Origin: Barnesiella merdipullorum
Lineage (GTDB): Bacteria > Bacteroidota > Bacteroidia > Bacteroidales > Barnesiellaceae
Direction: 5' to 3'
Assembly (NCBI GenBank): GCA_019116365.1
Contig: DXBT01000014.1
Coordinates: forward strand, 37,863 to 101,862
DNA: 64,000 nt
The notes beneath the pieces are model-generated. The model worked only from the letters and a program-made list of their open reading frames with translations. It did no database searches and was not told the origin of the DNA. A program made the translations under genes and the position numbers. The stretch's first letter is position 1. Each line of letters begins with the position of its first letter. Positions 7,697 to 15,023 of the stretch are shown piece after piece.

Positions 7697-10137
7697 CGTT
7701 GTTCCTCCTTCTTTAATATGGATTGAAGTTCGTCCCGAATCTGCCCGGCACAAGCGAGCAATCGGGTCAAATGCCCCGCAAGGGTATCGGTCCAGGCCTC
7801 GGTCCCCTCCTCTTCGACCCGCGAGAGCAGCGGAAGCATGTCCGAGAGTTTCAGCATGGCAAAAATAGGCTGCCACTTGTGGGCGATACGGGTCACAACT
7901 ACCCCGTCGTGCTTCTCGCAAGCCATCTTCAGCTCATCGATTTGAGCCGTAAGTTCCTGCAAAAAGGTTGTCAATATGTTATGGCAAGCCGCCCGATCAT
8001 CACCCGCAAATGCGGTGAGCGGCGAAAAATCATAACGACCCGATGAGGCGACAGCCTCGGCCTCCGATACCGGCTGCACCACCCGACCCTGCGTCTCGTA
8101 CCCAATGGCCGACAGACAGTCGGCGAGCTGGGCCAACGAAAAAGGTTTGCGCAACACACGCGCAAAGCCTTCGGCCTGCAACCTGTCCGAATCGCTGCGT
8201 GCCGTAACCACTACCACCGGAATACTCCGAGCCTGCGATACCGCAGAGGCCCGCAAAAACTTCAAGAACTGCACCCCGTTCATCTCGGGCATCTGCATAT
8301 CGGTAAACACGACGTCAAACGGTTCATGCTCCAGATAACCGAGTACCTCCTCGGCCCGCATGCAGGCAACAGCCTCCATGCCCAACTGTTTCAATTGATT
8401 CTCAAAAAGAGTCAATTGTATTTTATCGTCATCGAGCAACAGGCAGCGACGCCACGAGAAAGCCGGCGAGACCACCTCGTCGGCCACCTTGTCGAGCGGA
8501 ATTTCTACCGTAAAGGTACTCCCCACCCCTTCCCGGCTACGCACATCGAGACGACCGTGCATCAAATCGACCAACTGCCGAGTAATCGTCAATCCCAACC
8601 CGAATCCCTCGACACCCTGCGCCGACGACAGTCGGGTAAAAGCCTGGAATATCTGCTCGAGGTCGTCGCGGGCAATCCCCCGCCCCGTGTCGCTCACCGA
8701 GAACACAAGGAACCGCACCCGCACAAACACATGCACGGTGACCGTGCCACGGGTGGTAAACTTCAAGGCATTGGACAGTAGGTTATCGACAATCTGCTGG
8801 ATTCGCAACGGGTCGCCCGAGAAGGAGGCATTGGCCGAAGGCTCGGCCTTCAGGATCAGCTTCAACTGTTTCTTCTCGGCTACCGGCTGCATGGCCGAAA
8901 CAATCTTCTCAAAAAGAGCTTTCGGGTTAAATGTCATGTGATTCACATCGAGCTTGTGCGACTCCAGACGGTAAAAGTCGAGCAGGTCGCTCACCAGGGC
9001 CAACAGATGATCCGACGAGGCCTTCATATTCTGCAAGTAGAAGCGTTGCCGTTCGCTGTTGTCGAGTCGCATCATCAACTCGACATAGCCGATAATCGAA
9101 CTCAACGGAGCCTTGAAGTCGTGCGTAATCGTCAGCATCAACTTCTCGCGAGCTTCCAGCAGCTCCTCGGCCCGACGACGAGCCTCTTCCAGTTCGCGGC
9201 GCCACCTATCGTCTCGCATCCACCCACGCCAAACCATTATCCCGAAAATTACAGCCAGCACAATCGCCCCCGAGGTCACCCCCAGCAGCGTATTCATCGA
9301 CTCTTGACGTATAGCCTCGTTACGGTCGAGAATACGCTCCGAGACCAGCAGTTGCTCCTGCTCAAAACTATTCATCAAGCGACTTATCTGACCGCTCAAC
9401 CGCTGGTTGTCGTTCCGCAATCGCCAGCGCTCCCGCTCGAGGGCCTGCTTCGACAGCTCTCTACTCTCGTGGTAGCCGCTCTCCATCGCCTTCAAGTCCG
9501 ACGCCAGCGAATCACTCAATGCACCTATTCGCTTCGACTCCACCCGAATACTGTCGAGACTCACCGGCGACTTGCCCGAGATAGCATCGGCAATGCGACC
9601 AAACACATTGCGCTTCCTGTGTTTCTCGACCAGCGAGTCGCTCTGCTGAGCCAAAGCCTGCTGATATTTATGAATAAGCAGCAAAGAGTCCTGTTGCCGC
9701 ATCATATTCTCGATTTTACGGTTCTGCTCCTCGGCCACATCGATCGAAGTACTCATCAACCTCCTGATTACCGTATTCTTCCGGTTCAACAGATAGACGA
9801 TGCTGTCGATACGCGACAACTGAACCGAGTCGGTGGTAATGCTGCGCAACGAATCGACCTCGGTCACCACCTCGTTCATCTTCTCTCTGTACGTCGGATA
9901 GTCAGAATATCGGCCCCACACCAGCGACTGCCCCAACGTCTCGGTACGATAGAGCGACGACAATGCGTCGGAAACCCGATGCCGCTTCGCACTCATATCC
10001 TGCTCGACATCGCGTATCGCAACCAACAGGCTTATCTCGTGATAGACAAACCACGAGGAGGCAAGCAGAACGGCCACGAGCAGCAGATATCCCCACAACG
10101 CTTTATTGCGGGTCGCTTTTCTGGAGTATGAAGTCAT
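7693..10137 (-). CDS. Hybrid sensor histidine kinase with REC and Hpt domains
   Basis: An 814-residue inner-membrane kinase. Membrane segments lie near residues 14-32 and 285-303. Between them is a long, charged, mostly helical region (coiled coil) without a recognisable ligand-binding fold. Then come HisKA with His339 in TITHDFKAPLSSI, HATPase_c (DNLLSNALKFT, DTGRGIA), a REC domain with the acceptor Asp in FTDMQMPEMNG, and a C-terminal Hpt-like domain with the likely His in RIAHKWQPIFAML. This allows an internal His-Asp-His phosphorelay to the sigma-54 regulator encoded directly downstream (4-nt overlap). The signal sensed is unknown. Confidence 0.93.
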   Translation of the reverse strand: MTSYSRKATRNKALWGYLLLVAVLLASSWFVYHEISLLVAIRDVEQDMSAKRHRVSDALSSLYRTETLGQSLVWGRYSDYPTYREKMNEVVTEVDSLRSITTDSVQLSRIDSIVYLLNRKNTVIRRLMSTSIDVAEEQNRKIENMMRQQDSLLLIHKYQQALAQQSDSLVEKHRKRNVFGRIADAISGKSPVSLDSIRVESKRIGALSDSLASDLKAMESGYHESRELSKQALERERWRLRNDNQRLSGQISRLMNSFEQEQLLVSERILDRNEAIRQESMNTLLGVTSGAIVLAVIFGIMVWRGWMRDDRWRRELEEARRRAEELLEAREKLMLTITHDFKAPLSSIIGYVELMMRLDNSERQRFYLQNMKASSDHLLALVSDLLDFYRLESHKLDVNHMTFNPKALFEKIVSAMQPVAEKKQLKLILKAEPSANASFSGDPLRIQQIVDNLLSNALKFTTRGTVTVHVFVRVRFLVFSVSDTGRGIARDDLEQIFQAFTRLSSAQGVEGFGLGLTITRQLVDLMHGRLDVRSREGVGSTFTVEIPLDKVADEVVSPAFSWRRCLLLDDDKIQLTLFENQLKQLGMEAVACMRAEEVLGYLEHEPFDVVFTDMQMPEMNGVQFLKFLRASAVSQARSIPVVVVTARSDSDRLQAEGFARVLRKPFSLAQLADCLSAIGYETQGRVVQPVSEAEAVASSGRYDFSPLTAFAGDDRAACHNILTTFLQELTAQIDELKMACEKHDGVVVTRIAHKWQPIFAMLKLSDMLPLLSRVEEEGTEAWTDTLAGHLTRLLACAGQIRDELQSILKKEEQR

Positions 10138-10269
10138 AGTTCACGATTTGGCGGTGAAGATAAAAATTTTCTGCAAAAACTCTACCGCCCAAAGTATTAA
10201 CAATCCTTACTATTGTCGTTCGATTTTTTTGGTTACTTTTATCTGGAAATTATCAAACAGAAAAGAAGT

Positions 10270-10638
10270 ATGGAAATCTTGTTTTTTCAATACCCGCCAT
10301 GCAGCACTTGCCGCAAAGCGGCTCAATGGTTGCGCGACCGCCATATCGAGGTGACTACCCGACATATCGTCGAGGCGCCACCTTCGGTTGAGGAACTCAC
10401 AGAATGGATTGCCCGCAGCGGATTGCCGTTGCAGAAGTTTTTCAATACCAGCGGACAGCGTTATCGAGAACTGAATGTGAAGGCGCGTTTCTCGACCGAC
10501 TCGCCCGAGGAGCTGGTGGCACTGCTGGCTTCCGACGGGATGCTGATAAAGCGGCCGCTGCTTGTGACCGACAATAGGGTGCTGGTAGGATTCAATGCCC
10601 AGCAGTGGGAGGAGGCTTTGAGCGGGCTTTCGCGATAG
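10270..10638 (+). CDS. ArsC/Spx-family thioredoxin-fold protein
   Basis: A 122-residue protein starting at the ATG after AAAAGAAG (MEILFFQYPPCSTCRKAAQW). It has the CxxC motif CSTC and the ArsC-family pattern FNTSG.YRELN, LIKRPLL and GFN. The family includes arsenate reductases, Spx and YffB-like proteins. The RP motif (KRPLL) is present, so glutaredoxin-dependent reductase chemistry is possible, but there are no arsenic genes nearby, so I would not call it an arsenate reductase. It is monocistronic and followed by a strong terminator. A longer in-frame extension upstream lacks family similarity and is rejected. Confidence 0.88.
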   Translation: MEILFFQYPPCSTCRKAAQWLRDRHIEVTTRHIVEAPPSVEELTEWIARSGLPLQKFFNTSGQRYRELNVKARFSTDSPEELVALLASDGMLIKRPLLVTDNRVLVGFNAQQWEEALSGLSR

Positions 10639-10683
10639 TCCCCCATCCCCGACAATTGCCCCATGCATGATTGATAAAAAATA

Positions 10684-10715
10684 ACGGAGTAGCCCTCGTG
10701 GGCTACTCCGTTTTC
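10684..10715. terminator. Bidirectional intrinsic terminator between the arsC-like gene and rpsP
   Basis: A 12-bp perfect stem (ACGGAGTAGCCC at 10684-10695 with its complement at 10700-10711) and a TCGT loop, with a T-run on the plus side and A-rich sequence (T-run on minus) on the other. It serves two convergent genes. Confidence 0.9.
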
Positions 10716-10735
10716 GATATGCTGTATAAGGGTAA

Positions 10736-11290
10736 TTATTCAGCACTCTCGGCAGCAGGAGCTGCTTCTTCGGCGGGAGCTTCGGCTTCTGCTTTGGCAG
10801 CGGCTTCGGCCTCGGCCTTGGCGGCAGCTTCGGCAGCTTTCTTAGCTGCAACAGCTTCGGCTTTCACTTTGTTTTTCTCTACTTCCTCTTCGAGACGTTT
10901 CTTTGCAGCAGCGTCTTTGGCGGCAGAGATCTTAGCCTTTTCGGCATCGGTAACCGATTTCTTGTTCTTCAACCAGGCTTCGAAGCGTTGCTCGGCAACT
11001 TCTTCGGTGAAAGCGCCTTTCTTTACACCGCCCAGCAAGTGTTTTTTCAACAGCACACCTTCACGAGAGAGGATGTTGCGAACGGTATCGGTGGGTTGTG
11101 CACCCGTCGTCAGCCAATACAAAGCCCTTTCGAAATTCAAATTTATTGTAGCAGGATTAGTGTTCGGATTATAAGAACCTATCCTTTCAATAAACTTACC
11201 ATCACGTGGTGCCCTGCTATCGGCGATTACAATTTGGTAGAACGCATAGTCTTTGTGACCAAAACGTTGTAATCTGATTTTTGTTGCCAT
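10736..11290 (-). CDS. rpsP: 30S ribosomal protein S16
   Basis: A 184-residue protein. The first ~80 residues are a standard S16 (MATKIRLQRFGHKDYAFYQI, VADSRAPRDGKFIERIGSYNP). The rest is a long lysine/alanine/glutamate-rich tail, including KAEAEAAAKAEAEAPAEEAA, that is common in Bacteroidota S16 and absent in E. coli (82 residues). It is a component of the small ribosomal subunit. It is transcribed alone from a good promoter (11330-11361) and ends at the bidirectional terminator. Confidence 0.97.
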   Translation of the reverse strand: MATKIRLQRFGHKDYAFYQIVIADSRAPRDGKFIERIGSYNPNTNPATINLNFERALYWLTTGAQPTDTVRNILSREGVLLKKHLLGGVKKGAFTEEVAEQRFEAWLKNKKSVTDAEKAKISAAKDAAAKKRLEEEVEKNKVKAEAVAAKKAAEAAAKAEAEAAAKAEAEAPAEEAAPAAESAE

Positions 11291-11329
11291 TTGAAATTTT
11301 TTAATTGGTTAGTATTTGCATTAGCGGCG

Positions 11330-11361
11330 CAAAGGTAGCACTTCTTTGCGAATCGAACAAA
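11330..11361 (-). promoter_or_regulatory. rpsP promoter
   Basis: On the minus strand TTTG (11358-11361), a 20-nt spacer and TACCTTTG (11330-11337), a full match to the Bacteroidota TTTG-N19-21-TAnnTTTG promoter. Transcription would start about 33 nt before the rpsP ATG. Confidence 0.75.
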
Positions 11362-11391
11362 TAAAAGGCCTTTATTTTTAGATGATAAAAG

Positions 11392-11425
11392 GAAAAAGCA
11401 ACCACAAAATTGTGATTGCCTTTTC
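11392..11425 (-). terminator. Terminator after the SRP RNA/tRNA-Thr unit
   Basis: On the minus strand, arms GCAATCAC and GTGGTTGC (one G-T pair) around a short A/T loop, followed by TTTTT. It ends 4 nt from the tRNA 3' end. Confidence 0.75.
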
Positions 11426-11428
11426 TTG

Positions 11429-11502
11429 AGCCTCTTGTCGGATTCGAACCAACGACCCCGAGATTACAAATCACGTGCTCTGGCCAACTGAGCTAAAGAG
11501 GC
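11429..11502 (-). tRNA. tRNA-Thr (anticodon TGT)
   Basis: The minus strand folds as a full cloverleaf: acceptor GCCTCTT/AAGAGGC, D-arm GCTC...GAGC, anticodon stem CGTGA/TCACG with loop TTTGTAA (anticodon TGT), and T-arm GTTGG TTCGAAT CCGAC. CCA is not encoded. It directly follows the SRP RNA gene (1-nt gap), so the two are probably cut from one transcript. Confidence 0.95.
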
Positions 11503-11503
11503 A

Positions 11504-11606
11504 GGTGGGTAAGCTATCTACATCGCGCCGCTACAACCGGCTACCCTTGCTGCGGTCAAGCCCTGGGGGATTCACAAGGAGCTGGCCGTATAGGACTTAC
11601 CCGGGC
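11504..11606 (-). ncRNA. ffs: Signal recognition particle RNA, small bacterial (4.5S) type
   Basis: About 100 nt on the minus strand with a closing helix GGGTAAG (11602-11596) paired to CTTACCC (11513-11507). The apical part CCCCAGGGCTTGACCGCAGC followed by AAGGG matches the conserved CAGG...GCAGCA symmetric loop that binds the Ffh M domain. The RNA guides ribosomes making membrane proteins to the membrane. Its 5' end falls a few nt after a consensus promoter. Exact ends are inferred from the terminal helix. Confidence 0.85.
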
Positions 11607-11607
11607 A

Positions 11608-11638
11608 CAAAAGTAGATATTTTTTCGCACATAGCAAT
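11608..11638 (-). promoter_or_regulatory. Promoter of the SRP RNA/tRNA-Thr transcript
   Basis: On the minus strand ATTG (11638-11635), a 19-nt spacer and TACTTTTG (11615-11608). The predicted start point coincides with the 5' end of the 4.5S RNA, which supports both calls. Confidence 0.75.
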
Positions 11639-11826
11639 AGTTTGGACAAAAAAAATGTGCATTTTTTCTTATCCTCCTAAGAACAAATAGTTTACATCGG
11701 TGGCCTCAGAATTGCATATTTCGTGTGAGAATTTTTATAGGCTCTTTCACCTTCGATTGTTCGGTAAAAAAATCTACATTTGTACCTCCGAAACGCGACA
11801 TGTGTTTCGATCAAACATAGAAAGCC

Positions 11827-12786
11827 ATGCTACAAGAGATTAAAAACCGCATATTGGCCGGCGGGGAGATTACTCCCGACGAGGCTATCGAACTGGCGCG
11901 ACACGCCAACCGCGCCGAGCTCTACGCCGCGGCCGACGAGATTCGCCGCAAGTTCTGCAACAGTACTCTCGACAGTTGCTCGATTATCAATGCCCGCTCG
12001 GGGCACTGCCCCGAGAATTGCAAATGGTGTGCACAATCGGCCCACTACAACACCCATATTGAGACCTACGACGCTATTCCCGAAGAGGAGGCCATGACGA
12101 TGGCCCGGCTACACGAGTCGCAGGGCATCAGGCGACTGTCGCTGGTCACCAGCGGCCGCAGCGTGCGGGGCGACGATCTCGACTACTTCTGCAACCTGTA
12201 CCGCCGCATGGGGCGCGAAACCCACTTGCGGCTGTGCGCCTCAATGGGTCTGCTCAAGCGGGAGGAGCTGCAAAAGTTGAAAGATGCCGGCGTGAAGCGC
12301 TACCACTGCAACCTCGAGACGGCTTCGTCCTACTTCCCCGAACTGTGTACGACCCACACCTCGGCTCAAAAGAAGGAGACCATCCGTGCGGCCCAAGAGG
12401 TGGGACTCGAAATTTGCTCGGGTGGTATCATCGGCATGGGCGAATCGATGGAACAACGCATCGAACTGGCCTTCGAACTGAAGGAACTGGGCGTCTGCTC
12501 CGTACCCATGAATATCCTCAGCCCCATACCGGGAACTCCGCTGGAGCACACAGCTCCCATAGGCGACGAGGATATACTGGTGACCATAGCCGTCTTCCGC
12601 TTCGTGTTGCCCCACGCCTTCATCCGCTTTGCCGGCGGCCGGGCCCGACTCTCACGCGACACTCAGAAACAGGCACTGCTGGCCGGGCTCAACGGTCTGC
12701 TCATGGGCGACATGCTCACCACCCTGGGGTCGGGTGTCAACGACGACAAGGCCCTGATTGCCGAGGCCGGATACGACCCGCTGTAA
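11827..12786 (+). CDS. bioB: Biotin synthase
   Basis: A 319-residue radical SAM enzyme that inserts sulfur into dethiobiotin, the last step of biotin synthesis. The 4Fe-4S motif CxxxCxxC is in SGHCPENCKWCAQS, and FCNSTLDSCSIINARSGHCP, GGIIGMGE and IRFAGGRARL are family motifs for SAM and the 2Fe-2S cluster (the Arg in FAGGR). Length is normal for BioB. A -7 box TACATTTG at 11775-11782 gives a leader of about 35 nt. No other bio genes are adjacent. Confidence 0.96.
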   Translation: MLQEIKNRILAGGEITPDEAIELARHANRAELYAAADEIRRKFCNSTLDSCSIINARSGHCPENCKWCAQSAHYNTHIETYDAIPEEEAMTMARLHESQGIRRLSLVTSGRSVRGDDLDYFCNLYRRMGRETHLRLCASMGLLKREELQKLKDAGVKRYHCNLETASSYFPELCTTHTSAQKKETIRAAQEVGLEICSGGIIGMGESMEQRIELAFELKELGVCSVPMNILSPIPGTPLEHTAPIGDEDILVTIAVFRFVLPHAFIRFAGGRARLSRDTQKQALLAGLNGLLMGDMLTTLGSGVNDDKALIAEAGYDPL

Positions 12787-12830
12787 AAAGCGATAACAAC
12801 CGGGGCTCCACACTCTGCCCCACCTGCATA

Positions 12831-12868
12831 AAAAAAGGCTATTGCCCCACACGAGGCAGCAGCCTTTT
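12831..12868 (+). terminator. bioB terminator
   Basis: AAAAAGGCT pairs with AGCCTTTT around a GC-containing loop that itself has TGCC/GGCA pairing, followed by TTTT. It is located 45 nt after bioB and just before the convergent XRE gene. Confidence 0.6.
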
Positions 12869-12911
12869 GCCGTTTATTCAAATTCAATCGTCCGAGATAT
12901 TCCCCCGCGAT

Positions 12912-13112
12912 TCAGTCGCCCGATTCCAGCTGGAAAATCTGCTCGACCGACTTCTGGAATACCTGGGCTATCTTCAGCGCCAGGATGGTCGAGGGGACAA
13001 ACCGCCCTGTCTCGATGGCATTGATGGTTTGCCGGCTCACACCGGTCGCTTCGGCCAATGCCTGCTGGGTCATGCGAAGCTCGGCCCGTTCGGCCCGTAT
13101 CCTATTCTTCAT
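12912..13112 (-). CDS. XRE-family transcriptional regulator, Cro/CI type
   Basis: A 66-residue protein that is almost entirely one HTH_3 domain (MTQQALAEATGVSRQTINAI, then ETGRFVPSTILALKIAQVF). It belongs to the short YozG/YgzD-like regulators that travel with a small membrane protein. Here it overlaps the upstream membrane-protein gene by 11 nt, so the two form one operon. It probably represses its own promoter through the palindrome at 13622-13645. Confidence 0.9.
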   Translation of the reverse strand: MKNRIRAERAELRMTQQALAEATGVSRQTINAIETGRFVPSTILALKIAQVFQKSVEQIFQLESGD

Positions 13113-13578
13113 ACTCCATCGATTTTTTCAGCCGCCACAACTTTACCTCATACACGATCAAAAAGACCAGCAAGACCGTGAATATATTCCCGATCATTAC
13201 ATACAGATAGTCGAGTTCATAGAAACAGAGGGCCGACACGACAACAAAGGCTGTATTCAAATAAAGCGCTATCAGCAACGAGTTGAGCCGCACCTGGGTG
13301 ATGAGCTCATCTTCAATCGGCTCACGCGAACAGACCACAAACAGACTGCCCACGCTGATACCTATGATAGCTATGTTGTTGAGGAGACCGGTCATCACAT
13401 ACGATACCAATGCCCGATACAACCCGCTGGCGGGGTCTATCCCCTTGAGCAAATATCGGGGAAAACCGTTGCAACCGTCTATGAACATCATAAGCCCAAT
13501 AATAAAGGTGGGAATGAGAATAGCCCAACCGACTTTCTTAAATCTGTGGGGCAACAGAAAAATCTTTTTCATAAGCAT
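13102..13578 (-). CDS. Four-helix membrane protein paired with an XRE regulator
   Basis: A 158-residue protein with four predicted membrane helices (about residues 18-35, 60-83, 98-119, 122-145). The loop between helices 2 and 3 is acidic (REPIEDELITQV), and the C-terminus is charged. The start may be the first or third codon (both Met). No enzymatic motif is seen. Similar XRE/membrane-protein pairs are widespread in Bacillota and Bacteroidota, with unknown function. Regulation is probably by the partner XRE protein at the palindromic operator upstream. Confidence 0.75.
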   Translation of the reverse strand: MLMKKIFLLPHRFKKVGWAILIPTFIIGLMMFIDGCNGFPRYLLKGIDPASGLYRALVSYVMTGLLNNIAIIGISVGSLFVVCSREPIEDELITQVRLNSLLIALYLNTAFVVVSALCFYELDYLYVMIGNIFTVLLVFLIVYEVKLWRLKKSMEYEE

Positions 13579-13620
13579 GACTGATTTCGGTTCGTAGATA
13601 AATTGATTTCTCTCATGCTA

Positions 13621-13645
13621 CAAATGTAAAGTATATTTTACATTT
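13621..13645 (-). promoter_or_regulatory. Promoter with palindromic operator for the XRE operon
   Basis: Perfect 9-bp inverted repeat AAATGTAAA (13622-13630) and TTTACATTT (13637-13645) separated by 6 bp. The -7 box TACATTTG on the minus strand (13621-13628) lies inside one arm, so a dimeric repressor bound here would block RNA polymerase. This is 43 nt before the membrane-protein start. Confidence 0.65.
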
Positions 13646-13776
13646 AGACAAGCAAACACGACATTTAAAAAACTAAAAAAGATTAAAGCGCTCCGTAGCG
13701 AACCGATCCCGCTCCCCTACTCTCCTGGAGAATCGTATAGTCGGCCCATTTGCCCCCGACCGATTCCATGCAAAAA

Positions 13777-13806
13777 ACGGGAGCTCTCGCAAGAGCTCCC
13801 GTTTTC
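13777..13806 (-). terminator. Terminator of the T9SS operon
   Basis: An 11-bp perfect stem (ACGGGAGCTCT, 13777-13787, with 13792-13802) and CGCA loop, with T-runs on both strands. It lies 40 nt after the stop of the last gene of the exported-protein operon. Confidence 0.88.
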
Positions 13807-13845
13807 TATTCGATTACAGAGGTATATAAGAAATATATACAGCTT

Positions 13846-15023
13846 CTATTTCACCAATACTTTGGTAACCGCTCCATCGAGACGGACCACATAGAGCCCG
13901 CGAGGCAACGTAATGCCTGTGGTTCCGGCGGAGACCTCCTGTCGGGCCACCTCCATACCGGCTGCATCATAGACCTCGACCATACCGTCGGTATCGGTCT
14001 CTACATAGAGCATGCCCTCGACGCCATACACCCGGGCAGAACTGAACTCAAGTTCATCGACCGAACCGGTTGCCCCCACCACGATTTCGTTAGAGGGGTC
14101 GGAATAGAGATACTCCGACTCCCCGTTGGTCACAGCCATCACATAATACGACATTTGCTCCGTAGCCCGTTTGTTGGGCGTATCCACATAATACGACTCG
14201 TTATATACCATATCGTAGGCATAGACGCGCAACACCTGATCGCCGGCCGACATATTGGCCTGCGATATTTTCACCCGATCGATATATACAACACCGGTCG
14301 TACCGTAATCGGCATTGTTGGGGTCGTCGAAGCCGATGGCCAGGTAGTAGCCCTCGAGAGGTTCGAAATCGAAAGAGAGCGACATCTCGGCATCGGTCAA
14401 GGTGGCAAACTGCCATTCACCGGACTCGTTGGTCTCGGCATTTACCAAGCAGACTCCCACCTCGGTAGCGGCCGAACAGTCCACCCGCTTCACATCACAT
14501 AAACCGAGGTTGACTCTGTGTTGGTGCGATACGAGAAGGTGATTTTGAAATGGCCATTATCGCCCGACAGGTTAAGCACCGGGGTCATCAGCACCGAAAT
14601 GCCGTCGCCCACAACATAGGCGCAACCACCGGCCTGATAGACCGAGACTCCCACCCAGCCATAGGTGTGTACATAATCATAGAGTATATACCCCTCGGAC
14701 GAGAGGATATTGGTCATATCGGGTTCATCTTCGGAGCCGGCCGTAAACAGGCTGAAATCTTCCTCCACAACGGTTGACCACTCGGTATCTTCGGCCTGCG
14801 CGGCAGGTGCGGCCAAACGATTGACCGACGGGATCAACTGCACCCCGATTGCAGGATAACGCATCATATTTTGAGCCGGAGACACACCACGCAACTCTTT
14901 GCTATCTTTCTTAATCACCGCCCTATTGCTCCAGCTTGTATCGACCGTGGGCGAAGCGGCCACCGTCAAACTCAACAAGCCCATAAGGCCTGGGAGAAGT
15001 TCCCTTAATAAATTTGTTCTCAT
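13846..15023 (-). pseudogene. Frameshifted T9SS-exported protein with jelly-roll (choice-of-anchor-like) domain
   Basis: Two adjacent frames together form one plausible protein. The first (15023 to 14490) has a signal peptide (MRTNLLRELLPGLMGLLSLT) and the first half of a beta-sandwich domain ending SYRTNTESTSVYVM-stop. The second (from about 14493, no ATG, only GTG) continues at once with VKRVDCSAATEVGVCLV and finishes the same domain (YYLAIGFDDPNNADYGTTGV), then carries a type A T9SS sorting domain ending GLYVVRLDGAVTKVLVK. The break needs a one-base change near 14490-14495. There is no slippery run, so programmed frameshifting is unlikely. The stop TGA overlaps GTG, so reinitiation is possible, but the second part alone would have no signal peptide. 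Its start overlaps the upstream peptidase gene by 4 nt. Confidence 0.75.

Noticed and set aside
10211..10269. Upstream extension of the ArsC-like protein
   Set aside because: The added residues are not part of the thioredoxin fold, and the ATG at 10270 follows an AAAAGAAG ribosome binding site.
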